Counted from the stretch's first letter, positions 1 to 7,500 are shown. The stretch is DNA of 12,785 nt from Stramenopiles sp. TOSAG23-3 (GCA_900128585.1 LT642663.1:1-12785), one strand, 5' to 3'. Notes: generated from the letters alone by a model not told the origin. Program-made: numbers and translations.

Positions 1-458
1 TGTTCTGGTTCACCGGTTTTACGTACCCGACCGGTTTCCTCACTGCACTTTTGCAGACATGCGCACGAAAGACCGGAGAAGCGATTGACGCCCTTGGCTG
101 GGAATTCAATGTTATTCCTCAGGAAGAGAATGGCATCAGTCAGTACCCGAAGGATGGAGCGTACATGAAAGGCATCTATCTTGAAGGTGCTCGATGGGAC
201 TATGAACACGGGTACCTTGCGGAGCCGCTTCCTATGGAACTGTTTTCTCCCATGCCGATAATTCATTTCAAACCGGCCATGGCAAAGAAGAAGGCCCCCC
301 GAGGGACTTATTCATGCCCAATGTACATGTACCCATTGCGGACAGGGACAAGAGAAAGGCCGTCTTTTGTATTGATGGTCCATTTGAAGTCTGGACAACA
401 ATCGTCTGACTTCTGGATTAAACGAGGCACAGCACTATTGCTGTCGCTCGCCGAGTAA
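1..458 (+). CDS. Axonemal dynein heavy chain, C-terminal fragment (DNAH2 / 1-beta-like), 5' part outside window
   Basis: The reading frame is open from base 3 to the TAA at 456-458 and gives the last 151 residues of a dynein heavy chain, the motor ATPase that drives microtubule sliding in cilia and flagella. The fragment is the C-terminal domain behind the AAA+ ring. It opens with the family hallmark FWFTGFTYPTGFLTALLQ, followed by an AIDALGWEF segment, PKDGAYMKGIYLEGARWD and the PMPIIHFKPA strand, and ends in WIKRGTALLLSLAE. Known axonemal heavy chains end in this order of motifs. The YSCPMYMYPLRTG segment and the long SFVLMVHLKSG strand before the final WIKRGTALL resemble DNAH2 (inner-arm I1/f, 1-beta) more than other classes as I remember them; that subclass is an inference. 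The first ATG in this frame is well inside the domain, so the true start lies upstream of the window. No intron is seen in this exon. The gene runs toward the CX9C gene on the opposite strand. Confidence 0.92.
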   Translation, partial: FWFTGFTYPTGFLTALLQTCARKTGEAIDALGWEFNVIPQEENGISQYPKDGAYMKGIYLEGARWDYEHGYLAEPLPMELFSPMPIIHFKPAMAKKKAPRGTYSCPMYMYPLRTGTRERPSFVLMVHLKSGQQSSDFWIKRGTALLLSLAE

Positions 459-549
459 ATTTCAGACACGAAACAAAATAATGTAAAAACGAATTAAAAC
501 CAAGTACTTACTATGTACAATTTTTTAAAACCAACTACAAGCCCTGCTC
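459..549. other. Short convergent intergenic spacer
   Basis: Ninety-one bases separate the dynein stop codon from the stop codon of the minus-strand CX9C gene. The spacer is A+T-rich and must hold the 3' ends of both transcripts. There is no AATAAA on the plus strand. The two 3' untranslated regions probably abut or overlap. Confidence 0.6.
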
Positions 550-912
550 TTATTTTTCAAGTAGATGTTTGGACACGCATTTTTCGTATTTATCGAAACG
601 ATCTTGGCATTTTTTCCAATCGCTCTGGCTGAGTCCTTCATCCGAACACACGTCAAACAAGGAACGAATCAAAGAAATTTTACCGCAAGTCGCCACGAGA
701 CTTTTTTCTTGTTCCTTTCTTATCTTTCTGCACGACTCCACTTTTTCTGAAATTTCTAAACAATGCCCCTTTCCTTCTCTAGATACTCTCTCCCGGCATG
801 ATTGCAAGGCCACACGAAAAGCAAGACAGCTGCGGAATTTTTCTTCTATTGGTTGCAGGGTAATCCCATTTGTCGCGTCGCGGTGCACCGGAGGCGCATA
901 AGGACACGACAT
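550..912 (-). CDS. Small CX9C (CHCH-type) protein, probably mitochondrial intermembrane space
   Basis: A 120-residue protein starting at ATG 912-910 and ending in TAA. Its cysteines are strikingly regular: C29-x9-C39, C51-x9-C61, C76-x12-C89 and C102-x9-C112, with a further C3 near the start. Two CX9C hairpins in series are the signature of twin-CX9C CHCH proteins, which fold as disulfide-linked helical hairpins after import by the Mia40/Erv relay. A second, slightly irregular pair gives a double-CHCH layout like that of the complex I subunit NDUFA8, although this protein is shorter than NDUFA8 as usually described. The sequence between the cysteines is charged and helical, and there is no N-terminal presequence or membrane segment, as expected for a Mia40 substrate. 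The exact family is not recognised; a respiratory-chain subunit or assembly factor is the best guess. The opposite-strand frame over the same bases has no comparable pattern, and its longest version lacks an ATG. Confidence 0.75.
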   Translation of the reverse strand: MSCPYAPPVHRDATNGITLQPIEEKFRSCLAFRVALQSCRERVSREGKGHCLEISEKVESCRKIRKEQEKSLVATCGKISLIRSLFDVCSDEGLSQSDWKKCQDRFDKYEKCVSKHLLEK

Positions 913-1795
913 CGGAGGCGGTAACTGTTATTGTTAAACAAAAATAGGTAAATAGTTAATACTTCGTGTCTTTCCTACGCTCGGAGATTTTTTTCATAGG
1001 CCATTTTCAGTTGCTCAAACAGAGAGGTGTGTAAAAAAAAAGTAGCAAGAAGAAAAGAAAAGACTTATATGCATTCATTCTGATGCGAGTGTGGATGAGG
1101 AGGTAAATAAAAAAAAAAGAAGAAAGATGAAGAAAAAAAAGAAAGAAGGACAGCCAGGTAGAATACCTTACCTAGGTAGAGTACCCAATAGACGATATGT
1201 CCTATTAATATATAGTACAACTTACAATAATCTAATCGATGCCAAATATTAGTCTCCATTAATGCCTAAGTAGAGACTACTACACTGGTTCAAACAGTCG
1301 AAGTGTGCAAGTAAAAATTTGAATAGAAGACGTTATTATATTATTATTACGAATAAAAAATGTGACTGAAGAAACTCATAATAGTAGTTCATAGTCCAGT
1401 AGTAGTTCTATTACATTGTCATTACATTTTCACCCGTTTATAGCTGCCTGTAGTAGTAGTATTATATTATAGTAAGACTGAAAAAAGAAGAATGCAGCAA
1501 ACACAAACAAACCAAGCCCAGCTAATTAGACTAATAGCAGCAACGAGATGAGTTTTTTTTAAAACTCCGTCCGCCGTTTTCTTTGTGACTACTGCTTGAA
1601 CTATAACTCCGCAGAATATCTTAACAAGAAAAAGCAGTGTTTTTGGTAAAGTCGCGGGTATGACTCTCTTGTTCGCTGATAGGGATTAAATTTGGGTATA
1701 AACTGTGGAAACGCACCATATATTACCGAAAGCATAGTACAACGTTGGTTACGCGGAGGCCGGCATGGACTAACTTCTGCAAGTAAAGGGAAAAA
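913..1795. promoter_or_regulatory. Divergent intergenic region (promoters of the CX9C and ankyrin genes)
   Basis: This 883-bp A+T-rich spacer lies between two genes read away from each other, so it should contain both promoters and both 5' untranslated regions. It holds A-rich and homopurine runs around 1027-1065 and 1101-1150, a cluster of GGTA/TACC inverted repeats at 1157-1185, and TAG/TAT-rich simple sequence around 1330-1480 with several TAGTAG runs. A TATAAA at 1697-1702 lies about 94 bp upstream of the ankyrin start and is a weak candidate core promoter element. No tRNA or other RNA gene and no convincing coding frame was found. The short minus-strand frame at 1065-1259 encodes a run of Phe and Ser from the homopurine tract and looks spurious. 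Confidence 0.5.
1157..1185. repeat. Cluster of alternating GGTA / TACC inverted repeats with a 10-bp palindrome
   Basis: Within 29 bases the tetramer GGTA and its complement TACC alternate: GGTA, TACC, TACC, GGTA, TACC. The centre is the perfect palindrome TACCTAGGTA at 1169-1178. AGGTAGAATACC (1156-1167) and AGGTAGAGTACC (1174-1185) are also direct repeats with one mismatch. The arrangement could form alternative small hairpins or be a binding site for a dimeric protein; neither is shown by the sequence alone. Confidence 0.55.
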
Positions 1796-4700
1796 ATGAA
1801 GGCATTCGTGCAACAGACAGTTGACGATCTGAAGTACAAAGCACAGGCGAAAAGGGAAGAATTTAATGAATGGCTGCAAAGTGAGAGAGTTCAAAAAAAC
1901 CTTGTCAGAATAAAAGCGCAATATGCAATTGCCAAGAAGAGAGCGAAAGTTCTTGCGGCAGATATCGAGAAGACGGAGCGGTACAAAAAATTCAGGGAAG
2001 GGGCTGCGCCACACTTGAAAAAAATCCAGCAAAAAGCAGCCGAACTGAAGAAGGTTTATGAAGAGAAACAAAAAGCCAGGCAACTCCAGGCTGAAATGAA
2101 AGAAGACACATTAACCGATAGAGAAGCTGACCAGGCGTTGTTTGATTTTCTGTCCGACAAGCGCTCTAAAGAAAGAAAGTTGAGAGCAAAGACAAAAGGA
2201 AAAGCGGACGCAATGAAATCCATCTTTCAGTGCATACAGGAAGGCAACATTGAAGGCGTGGAACGCTGTTTAGGGGAGGATGATAGCCCGGCATATGATG
2301 AGAATGGGTTCACACCACTTCACTGTGCTGCAAACTACAACAAATTGGAAATTTTAAAGCTCTTCATTGAAATGTCACACGCAAGCGTTGATGATAAAGA
2401 CCGGTTCGCATGCACAGCGTTGCATCGGGCTGCTTGGAACGGCCACATCAACATTGTGAAATATTTAGTCGTCCACGCGGAAGCCGAGTTCCAGGCAACA
2501 AATTTTTGGGGAAACACGCCGTTTCACTACGCGTGCGAATACGGGCATTTTGAAATTGCACAATTTTTGCTCATGAAAGGCACCGATGTTATATGCACAA
2601 ACGACGAAGGCAAAACTGGCTACGAAGTCATTTGCAAGAGAATGAGAGGAAAAGATAAATTAGAACGCATCGAGAAGTTTCGAAACGGACTTATGGAGCA
2701 CGTTGACTTATGCCTTGTTGAAATGGAGGCCACGTACGGAAACCACCCAAAAGGGTCAGTCGAGGCCACGTCGGAACAAGTACGCCTGGACATTGTTGAT
2801 CGCATTAAAAAACAGCACGAGGAATGGCTTCGGAGTTTTGATGAGCCAGAGGTAGAAGCCGATGAAATCGGTCCTGCACTGATCAAAGCAGCAAAAGAGG
2901 GTAGCATAAAATGGATTGACGACCAACTTGCAAAGCCAGACGTGAGGGATGCGGCAACAGATTATAGGGACGACGATACAGGTCGCTCTCTATTGCACAT
3001 TGCAGTATTGCACGATGATGAAGACTTCTTAGAAATACTGCAAGACTCCACCAGTTTGGAACCCAACGATAAAGATGATGAAGGGCGGACGTGTTTGCAC
3101 TTGGCAGTTATGAGAGGGCTTGTCGACATGGCCGATCTTATGATAGAAGCCGTGGACGACGATGGAGATGGGATGGAGGACTTGATTGCAGAGAAAGATG
3201 GTAATGGGCGAACGGCCATGGATTTAATTTGTTTTGAGTACGAAGAGGAAGATAAGGAAATGGTAAGAGCAGAACTAGAGTACTTGTTAGACCCCGACAA
3301 AGCTCAAAAAGAGGCGGATGAAGATGAGATTATAAGGCGCTTTCAGGAACAAGTGAAGCTCGCAAAGTTTTACAAGGCCTCCCATATTAAGTACCCAAAG
3401 TGGATAATGGAGCATAAGGCTGACATAAATGCAAAGTTAACGGGGAAATGGTTGGCGAGAAAAAAAAGACAAGAGGCCGAGGAAGCAAGACGAATCAGAG
3501 ACGACAGGCGAGCAAAAGAAAAATCAGAGAGGGATGCGTTTTTAAAAGATTTAAACGGTGCTGTTACAGGCACAAAATATAGGCTTTTACGAGGTAGGGA
3601 AAAGCTGCAGCTGCGCGTTGCCCGGAGAGTAACTCGGCTCAGAAAGGTTATGAAAGTTATCAATGCGGATATCGAAGCGGTCGAATTCGTCAACCAGCAA
3701 GCCAATGGGTTTGAAAATGCGATTGACCCCCGTATGGAACACTGGCTTTACCCTACGGAATCCAATCGACGAGGGGCCCGCGACGGCGCGATCGATTTAT
3801 GGCATGAGAATCTTGAAACCAGTCAGAAAGCAATCTCGAAGGTTTGGTCGGAATACGACGAAAGGGTAGAGAAGATGGAAACGGCTGCTGTCGAAACTTC
3901 AGGGAACATGCAACTTCAGGCGAAAATTAAAGCAATCACTTCTCAAGCAAGGGTTCGCAACGAGACAAGACGAAAGGAGATACAAGATTTGGACAATTCA
4001 ATGGTAATCGACCGGTTAATGATTATAACCGAACGGGAGAAAATGGAACAGATCAGGGATAATCAAACACCGAGGTCTAGAAGAGAATCCATGCGCCACT
4101 ACAAAAGAATAAAGTACGAACTCGACACTCGAGAGAAAAAGCTGTTGTCGGAAAAGGGTATACTGAGCACTAGTGGTATCGTAGAACAAAAGCGTGTGGC
4201 AAAGATGCAGTTTCAAGAGAGCAATCGTGGTGCGCTTCGTAGACTGAAACGAAAAACCCAGTTGATATGGAGGGATGCAAAATACGCGTACCTAAAGCAC
4301 CAAGACAACCTGAAGGATTATGACAAAGAGACGAAAGAAATGGAAGAGCAATTGGGGCTCGAAAAGACGATTGTCGAAAAGAATCAAGCTCCATTGTTGT
4401 GGAGGCGTGCCCAAAGGGAAAAATGCGTTGAAATAAAGGAGGAGTTGGAGAGAAGGGCGCATTACCGTGAAAGTTTTGCCATGCGATTCGAAGATATTAC
4501 CAGCCATTACGATCAAAGAATTTCGCTCAGAGAGCAGGCATACAGAGCCAAGCGCATAAAGCGCACAAAAAAATATAGAAAAGTAGTCAAGACCCTTCGG
4601 AAAGCTTACTTTGAGCAAGGCGGGAACGACATTTTTGAAGAGGATCGCGATTTCGACACCGAGAAAGACGGGAGCAGCGAGTCTTCCGACAGTTCTGACA

Positions 4701-4972
4701 GCTCCGACTCCGGATCTGACGGGTCGTCTGGTACTAGCGATTCAGCAGACAGCGAAGACGACACGGAAGACAACTCGAGCGCCGAGGAAGGGTCTGGTTC
4801 AAAAGCAAGGGAAAGCAGTTTGGGCGAAGATGCAGCGTCGAAGAACATGGAGGAAGATAGCGATGTTGAAGGAAAAAATGGGGGGGGAGAAAAAGAAAAC
4901 GACGACGACGGTAGCAGTACCGATAGTAGCGAAAGTGGCAGCGAACAGGGCTCCTCGGGGGATGCATCGTAG
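1796..4972 (+). CDS. Ankyrin-repeat, coiled-coil protein with acidic serine-rich tail
   Basis: A 1058-residue protein. The ATG at 1796 is preceded in frame by a TAA at 1784, so it is the first possible start. Residues 1-130 are highly charged helix. A first ankyrin block covers about residues 138-280 (repeat cores FTPLHCAANYNKLEILKLF, TALHRAAWNGHINIVKYLV and TPFHYACEYGHFEIAQFLL). A second, more degenerate block at about 359-485 includes SLLHIAVLHDDEDFLEIL and CLHLAVMRGLVDMADLMI. Residues ~490-945 are a long, mostly basic, Lys/Arg/Glu-rich coiled coil. From ~946 to the end the chain is an acidic, disordered tail of Ser, Asp and Glu with many S-x-x-D/E sites of the casein kinase 2 type. There is no signal peptide, membrane segment or enzymatic domain. 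Ankyrin repeats bind other proteins, so a scaffold or adaptor role is inferred. The family is not recognised. The gene is transcribed divergently from the CX9C gene. Confidence 0.92.
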   Translation: MKAFVQQTVDDLKYKAQAKREEFNEWLQSERVQKNLVRIKAQYAIAKKRAKVLAADIEKTERYKKFREGAAPHLKKIQQKAAELKKVYEEKQKARQLQAEMKEDTLTDREADQALFDFLSDKRSKERKLRAKTKGKADAMKSIFQCIQEGNIEGVERCLGEDDSPAYDENGFTPLHCAANYNKLEILKLFIEMSHASVDDKDRFACTALHRAAWNGHINIVKYLVVHAEAEFQATNFWGNTPFHYACEYGHFEIAQFLLMKGTDVICTNDEGKTGYEVICKRMRGKDKLERIEKFRNGLMEHVDLCLVEMEATYGNHPKGSVEATSEQVRLDIVDRIKKQHEEWLRSFDEPEVEADEIGPALIKAAKEGSIKWIDDQLAKPDVRDAATDYRDDDTGRSLLHIAVLHDDEDFLEILQDSTSLEPNDKDDEGRTCLHLAVMRGLVDMADLMIEAVDDDGDGMEDLIAEKDGNGRTAMDLICFEYEEEDKEMVRAELEYLLDPDKAQKEADEDEIIRRFQEQVKLAKFYKASHIKYPKWIMEHKADINAKLTGKWLARKKRQEAEEARRIRDDRRAKEKSERDAFLKDLNGAVTGTKYRLLRGREKLQLRVARRVTRLRKVMKVINADIEAVEFVNQQANGFENAIDPRMEHWLYPTESNRRGARDGAIDLWHENLETSQKAISKVWSEYDERVEKMETAAVETSGNMQLQAKIKAITSQARVRNETRRKEIQDLDNSMVIDRLMIITEREKMEQIRDNQTPRSRRESMRHYKRIKYELDTREKKLLSEKGILSTSGIVEQKRVAKMQFQESNRGALRRLKRKTQLIWRDAKYAYLKHQDNLKDYDKETKEMEEQLGLEKTIVEKNQAPLLWRRAQREKCVEIKEELERRAHYRESFAMRFEDITSHYDQRISLREQAYRAKRIKRTKKYRKVVKTLRKAYFEQGGNDIFEEDRDFDTEKDGSSESSDSSDSSDSGSDGSSGTSDSADSEDDTEDNSSAEEGSGSKARESSLGEDAASKNMEEDSDVEGKNGGGEKENDDDGSSTDSSESGSEQGSSGDAS

Positions 4973-4994
4973 CGGTAAGATAGGAAATTTAACA

Positions 4995-5034
4995 ATTAAT
5001 TAAGTATATATTCAAGATATATATTTTTATTAAT
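4995..5034 (+). terminator. A+T-rich stem-loop just after the ankyrin gene stop
   Basis: Bases 4995-5010 can pair with 5018-5034: six outer pairs (ATTAAT with its complement), a small internal loop, then nine inner pairs including one G-U, closing a seven-base loop. It begins 22 bases after the TAG stop, so it lies in the 3' untranslated region or at the transcript end. A+T-only stems of this size can arise by chance in such composition, so a role in 3'-end formation is only a suggestion. Confidence 0.3.
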
Positions 5035-5182
5035 CGTTTTATTATGATGGGTTGAAAATGAATGGCAGCGAAATGATCAGAGGAGCATCCATGAAAAAAA
5101 TAATTTTAATACCAACTAAATAGCACAGCTCAACAAGAGTGTACTCCTCTCAAAATTGTAACAGGTGTATAGCACCATTAAT

Positions 5183-5194
5183 TACGACGTCGTA
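5183..5194. promoter_or_regulatory. 12-bp perfect palindrome with GACGTC core
   Basis: TACGACGTCGTA is a perfect 12-bp palindrome and stands out as a C+G-containing site in an A+T-rich spacer. Its ACGT core is the kind bound by bZIP dimers. It lies about 600 bp upstream of the protease start and about 210 bp after the ankyrin stop, so its target, if any, is uncertain. Confidence 0.25.
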
Positions 5195-5347
5195 TAGAGA
5201 TAAAAAAACATAACCATTAATAATATGCACACACCATCAAGAATTGAGACAACTTATTTTCTGTAGTTGTTTATTTTGGTAAAAAAAAAAGACAAATGCA
5301 ACTTTTAAAAAGAATTACAAAGACACAGCACAGCATTAAGCTTAGCA

Positions 5348-5371
5348 GAAAGAAAGAAAGAAAGAAAGAAA
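5348..5371. repeat. Short GAAA microsatellite (6 units)
   Basis: Six consecutive GAAA units, followed by an A-run to 5377. The motif is the same as in the longer array about 75 bp downstream, and the two are separated by unrelated sequence. Confidence 0.9.
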
Positions 5372-5423
5372 AAAAAAGGAAGGGTATCCTGAGAGGAACC
5401 ATCAGCCACCAAATACAAACAAC

Positions 5424-5440
5424 AAAGAAAGAAAGAAGAA

Positions 5441-5521
<81 letters not shown>

Positions 5522-5536
5522 GAAAGAAGAAAAAAA
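5424..5536. repeat. 113-bp homopurine tract with ~19-20 perfect GAAA units
   Basis: Every base from 5424 to 5536 is A or G on the plus strand. The core, 5444-5521, is an uninterrupted tetranucleotide array of GAAA. It is flanked on the left by three GAAA/GAA mixed units and on the right by a GAAGA break and an A-run. Because GAAA arrays are mirror-symmetric homopurine DNA, the tract has the composition needed for triplex (H-DNA) structure and for slippage. It lies about 260 bp upstream of the protease start codon. Confidence 0.95.
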
Positions 5537-5794
5537 TAATAATAAATATTTTATTATTCACCTGCCTGCGTACTCTGTGTAAATAAAAAAAAAGTGATGA
5601 TGATGATGAGTGGTCTTGATATAGCAAAGAAACAACAGAAATACTCCACACAGTTCGTTTGTTAATTGTGACTTGATTCAAATGAATCCATAAAGTTATC
5701 TTGTTTCTTTTCTAAACTAATAGAATTCGGAAAAGAAAAGACCAAGAACATTTCAAGAATTCATCAGATCAGTTATATTTAACAAATAATAAAT

Positions 5795-7489
5795 ATGTTT
5801 ACAAAATCTCTCATCCTCGCAGCGTCAGCTCTTGCAGTTGTTACCAGCGGCACCGTATTGAAACACGAAGTCGACTTAGACTCACCCCTAGTTGACGTCA
5901 AAACGAAATATGAAGCATGGAAAAACAAGTTCAGTAAAGTCTACCAAACCATCGAAGACGAGGCGAAAGCCATGAAAACGTTCTCTGCGAACGACCAATT
6001 TGTCGTGAACCACAATAAGGAAGGCCACTCCTACACCGTAGGCCACAACGAGTTCTCCGACTTGACCTCGACCGAGTTTGCAGAGCAGCTGACAGGGTAC
6101 AAAACGAAGGACAGCTACTTGCGCCGCAGCAAGAATTACAACACCGACCTTTCCAAAGGATACGAAACCGCCCCCACATCCATGGATTGGACGACCAAAG
6201 GTGCCGTAACCCCAGTAAAAAACCAAGGCCAGTGCGGGTCGTGTTGGGCGTTTTCTACCACTGGATCCACCGAAGGCGCCTACGCAATCGCCTCGGGGAA
6301 ACTTGTGTCTCTATCCGAGCAAGATTTGGTCGACTGCGACCACAACGGTGACAATGGATGCAACGGTGGCTTGATGGACAATGCATTTGGTTTCATCATC
6401 CAAAATGGTGGTATCTGCACAGAGCAAGGATACCCATACAAAGCCGTCGGCGGTACTTGCCAAACAACTTGCCAAAAAGCGGTGACGATCACCGGTCACG
6501 TTGATGTCCCTAAAAACGACGAAAAAAGTTTGCTTGTTGCTGCTGCAAAGGGGCCAGTCTCCATTGCTATCGAAGCGGACAAACCGGCATTTCAAATGTA
6601 CAAGTCGGGCGTCTTTGACAATCCATCTTGCGGCACCAAGCTGGACCACGGTGTATTGATCGTAGGTTACGGCACCGACTCCGGAAAAGACTACTGGAAA
6701 GTAAAGAACAGCTGGGGAGGAGCGTGGGGTGACCAAGGTTACATCCGCATTGTTCGCAACAAGAATATGTGCGGTATCTCGCTATCTGCATGCTACCCAA
6801 CGGGCGCCAAAGCTGCCGCGCCATCCCCAGGACCATCCCCAGGACCATCCCCAGGCCCAGCCCCAGGCCCTTCCCCAGGCCCAGCCCCAGGCCCTCCGGG
6901 TCCTCCCGGACCAATCCCCACCGTTGCCACTGAGTGGGCTGCCAACGTTTCCCAAGTCGTCAAGTTGGTGAATGGGCAAACAAAGTCTGCAGTTGGTACC
7001 TCTTACCAATCGGCGAAAAACAATGCCACTCGATTCGACGGGAACGGCAGGACCATTGTTACCCTCTACGGTAACATCAACAAAGAAATGCTCGTCGTTG
7101 ATGGAAAATGCCAAGCCTACTGCCCAGCCACCGGAACGTTCTTCAACCGCGTTCAGCCAGGAATGGGAAAAAAAGGTACTTCCAAAGCTGTAAACAAAGG
7201 TACCGTTACCATTGACGGCAAACAAACTACCGACTGGGAATGGAAAGAATTATTGATCATTATCCAAATGGAGCTTATGGATTTGTTCTTGGACTCGAAC
7301 CAAAACCCAGTTGTTTTGAACACCCAGATCACTCCATTCAACAAGCCTCTTGGAAACAGTACCGAAACCTTTAATAGTTTCGTTGCGGGTGACCTACCAG
7401 AAGGAACCTTTGCGGTAAGTGGCATTGACACTTGCCCAAAAAGTTCTGGCTGCCAGAACGCGAAAGGCATGTCATCCTTTTTGATGTAA
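5795..7489 (+). CDS. Papain-family (C1A, cathepsin L-like) cysteine protease with Pro-Gly hinge and C-terminal extension
   Basis: A 564-residue preproenzyme. Residues 1-18 form a signal peptide (cleavage near VTS/GT), so it enters the secretory path to lysosome, vacuole or exterior. Residues ~37-98 are the I29 inhibitory propeptide, with the GxNxFxD motif at 83-89 and a diverged ERFNIN motif. The mature enzyme starts near 126 (APTSMDW). All catalytic positions are present: oxyanion Gln144, Cys150 in QCGSCWAFS, His285 in LDHGVLIVGYG and Asn305 in NSWGGAWG. GCNGG at 189-192 and the absence of an occluding loop favour cathepsin L type over B. Residues 343-375 are a Pro-Gly-Pro-Ser/Ala hinge. Residues ~376-564 form an extra domain with four cysteines (439, 443, 547, 553) and three N-glycosylation sites (384, 410, 521). 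Its pattern of RFDGNG, DGKC, late FLDSNQNPV and SGIDTCP recalls ependymin/LolA-like lipid-binding folds; that is a tentative reading. The ATG context is A-rich. Confidence 0.97.
   Translation: MFTKSLILAASALAVVTSGTVLKHEVDLDSPLVDVKTKYEAWKNKFSKVYQTIEDEAKAMKTFSANDQFVVNHNKEGHSYTVGHNEFSDLTSTEFAEQLTGYKTKDSYLRRSKNYNTDLSKGYETAPTSMDWTTKGAVTPVKNQGQCGSCWAFSTTGSTEGAYAIASGKLVSLSEQDLVDCDHNGDNGCNGGLMDNAFGFIIQNGGICTEQGYPYKAVGGTCQTTCQKAVTITGHVDVPKNDEKSLLVAAAKGPVSIAIEADKPAFQMYKSGVFDNPSCGTKLDHGVLIVGYGTDSGKDYWKVKNSWGGAWGDQGYIRIVRNKNMCGISLSACYPTGAKAAAPSPGPSPGPSPGPAPGPSPGPAPGPPGPPGPIPTVATEWAANVSQVVKLVNGQTKSAVGTSYQSAKNNATRFDGNGRTIVTLYGNINKEMLVVDGKCQAYCPATGTFFNRVQPGMGKKGTSKAVNKGTVTIDGKQTTDWEWKELLIIIQMELMDLFLDSNQNPVVLNTQITPFNKPLGNSTETFNSFVAGDLPEGTFAVSGIDTCPKSSGCQNAKGMSSFLM
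6819..6912 (+). repeat. In-frame Pro-Gly coding minisatellite (protease hinge)
   Basis: An imperfect tandem repeat of a six-base CCAGGN/CCCAGG unit within 12-base periods (CCATCCCCAGGA, CCAGCCCCAGGC and close variants) encodes Pro-Ser/Ala-Pro-Gly units at residues 343-373. It joins the protease domain to the C-terminal domain. It is C-rich on the coding strand, unlike the rest of the gene, and repeat number may vary between alleles. The long minus-strand frames here (6567-6914 and 6782-7225) are by-products of this composition. Confidence 0.85.
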
Positions 7490-7490
7490 A

Positions 7491-7500
7491 CGACGCGTCG
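7491..7500. repeat. 10-bp palindrome CGACGCGTCG directly after the protease stop
   Basis: CGACGCGTCG is a perfect palindrome that starts two bases after the TAA stop. It is the most C+G-rich short site in the spacer. It may be a protein-binding site or chance. Confidence 0.4.

Larger units (their letters stand above)
4973..5794. other. Intergenic region between the ankyrin and protease genes
   Basis: This 822-bp spacer must contain the 3' end of the ankyrin transcript and the promoter of the protease gene, both on the plus strand. It contains an A+T hairpin at 4995-5034, a 12-bp palindrome at 5183-5194, two GAAA microsatellites (5348-5371 and 5444-5521), a short TGA repeat near 5596-5610, and many A-runs. 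TTATATTTAAC at about 5773, some 20 bp before the protease ATG, is A+T-rich leader and not a clear TATA box. The minus-strand frame at 5271-5681 is made of Phe-Leu-Ser repeats from the microsatellite and is not a gene. No RNA gene was found. Confidence 0.5.

Noticed and set aside
569-901. Plus-strand frame opposite the CX9C gene
   Set aside because: It starts with TTG, and the minus-strand frame has the regular CX9C spacing expected of a real protein.
1601-2083. Minus-strand 160-codon frame over the ankyrin gene start
   Set aside because: It overlaps the well-supported N-terminus of the ankyrin protein and its Phe/Leu-rich translation is the complement of Lys/Glu-rich coding DNA.
4606-5003. 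Alternative frames on both strands over the acidic tail of the ankyrin protein
   Set aside because: The Ser/Asp/Glu repeat codons keep all frames open; only the frame continuous with the ankyrin domains is supported.
5271-5681. A 136-codon minus-strand frame of Phe-Leu-Ser repeats
   Set aside because: It is the translation of the GAAA microsatellite on the other strand, with no domain.
6567-7225. Long minus-strand frames opposite the protease hinge and C-terminal domain
   Set aside because: They are shadows of a strongly supported plus-strand gene and come from its C-rich repeat; their translations are Gly-Trp or Gly-Leu repeats.
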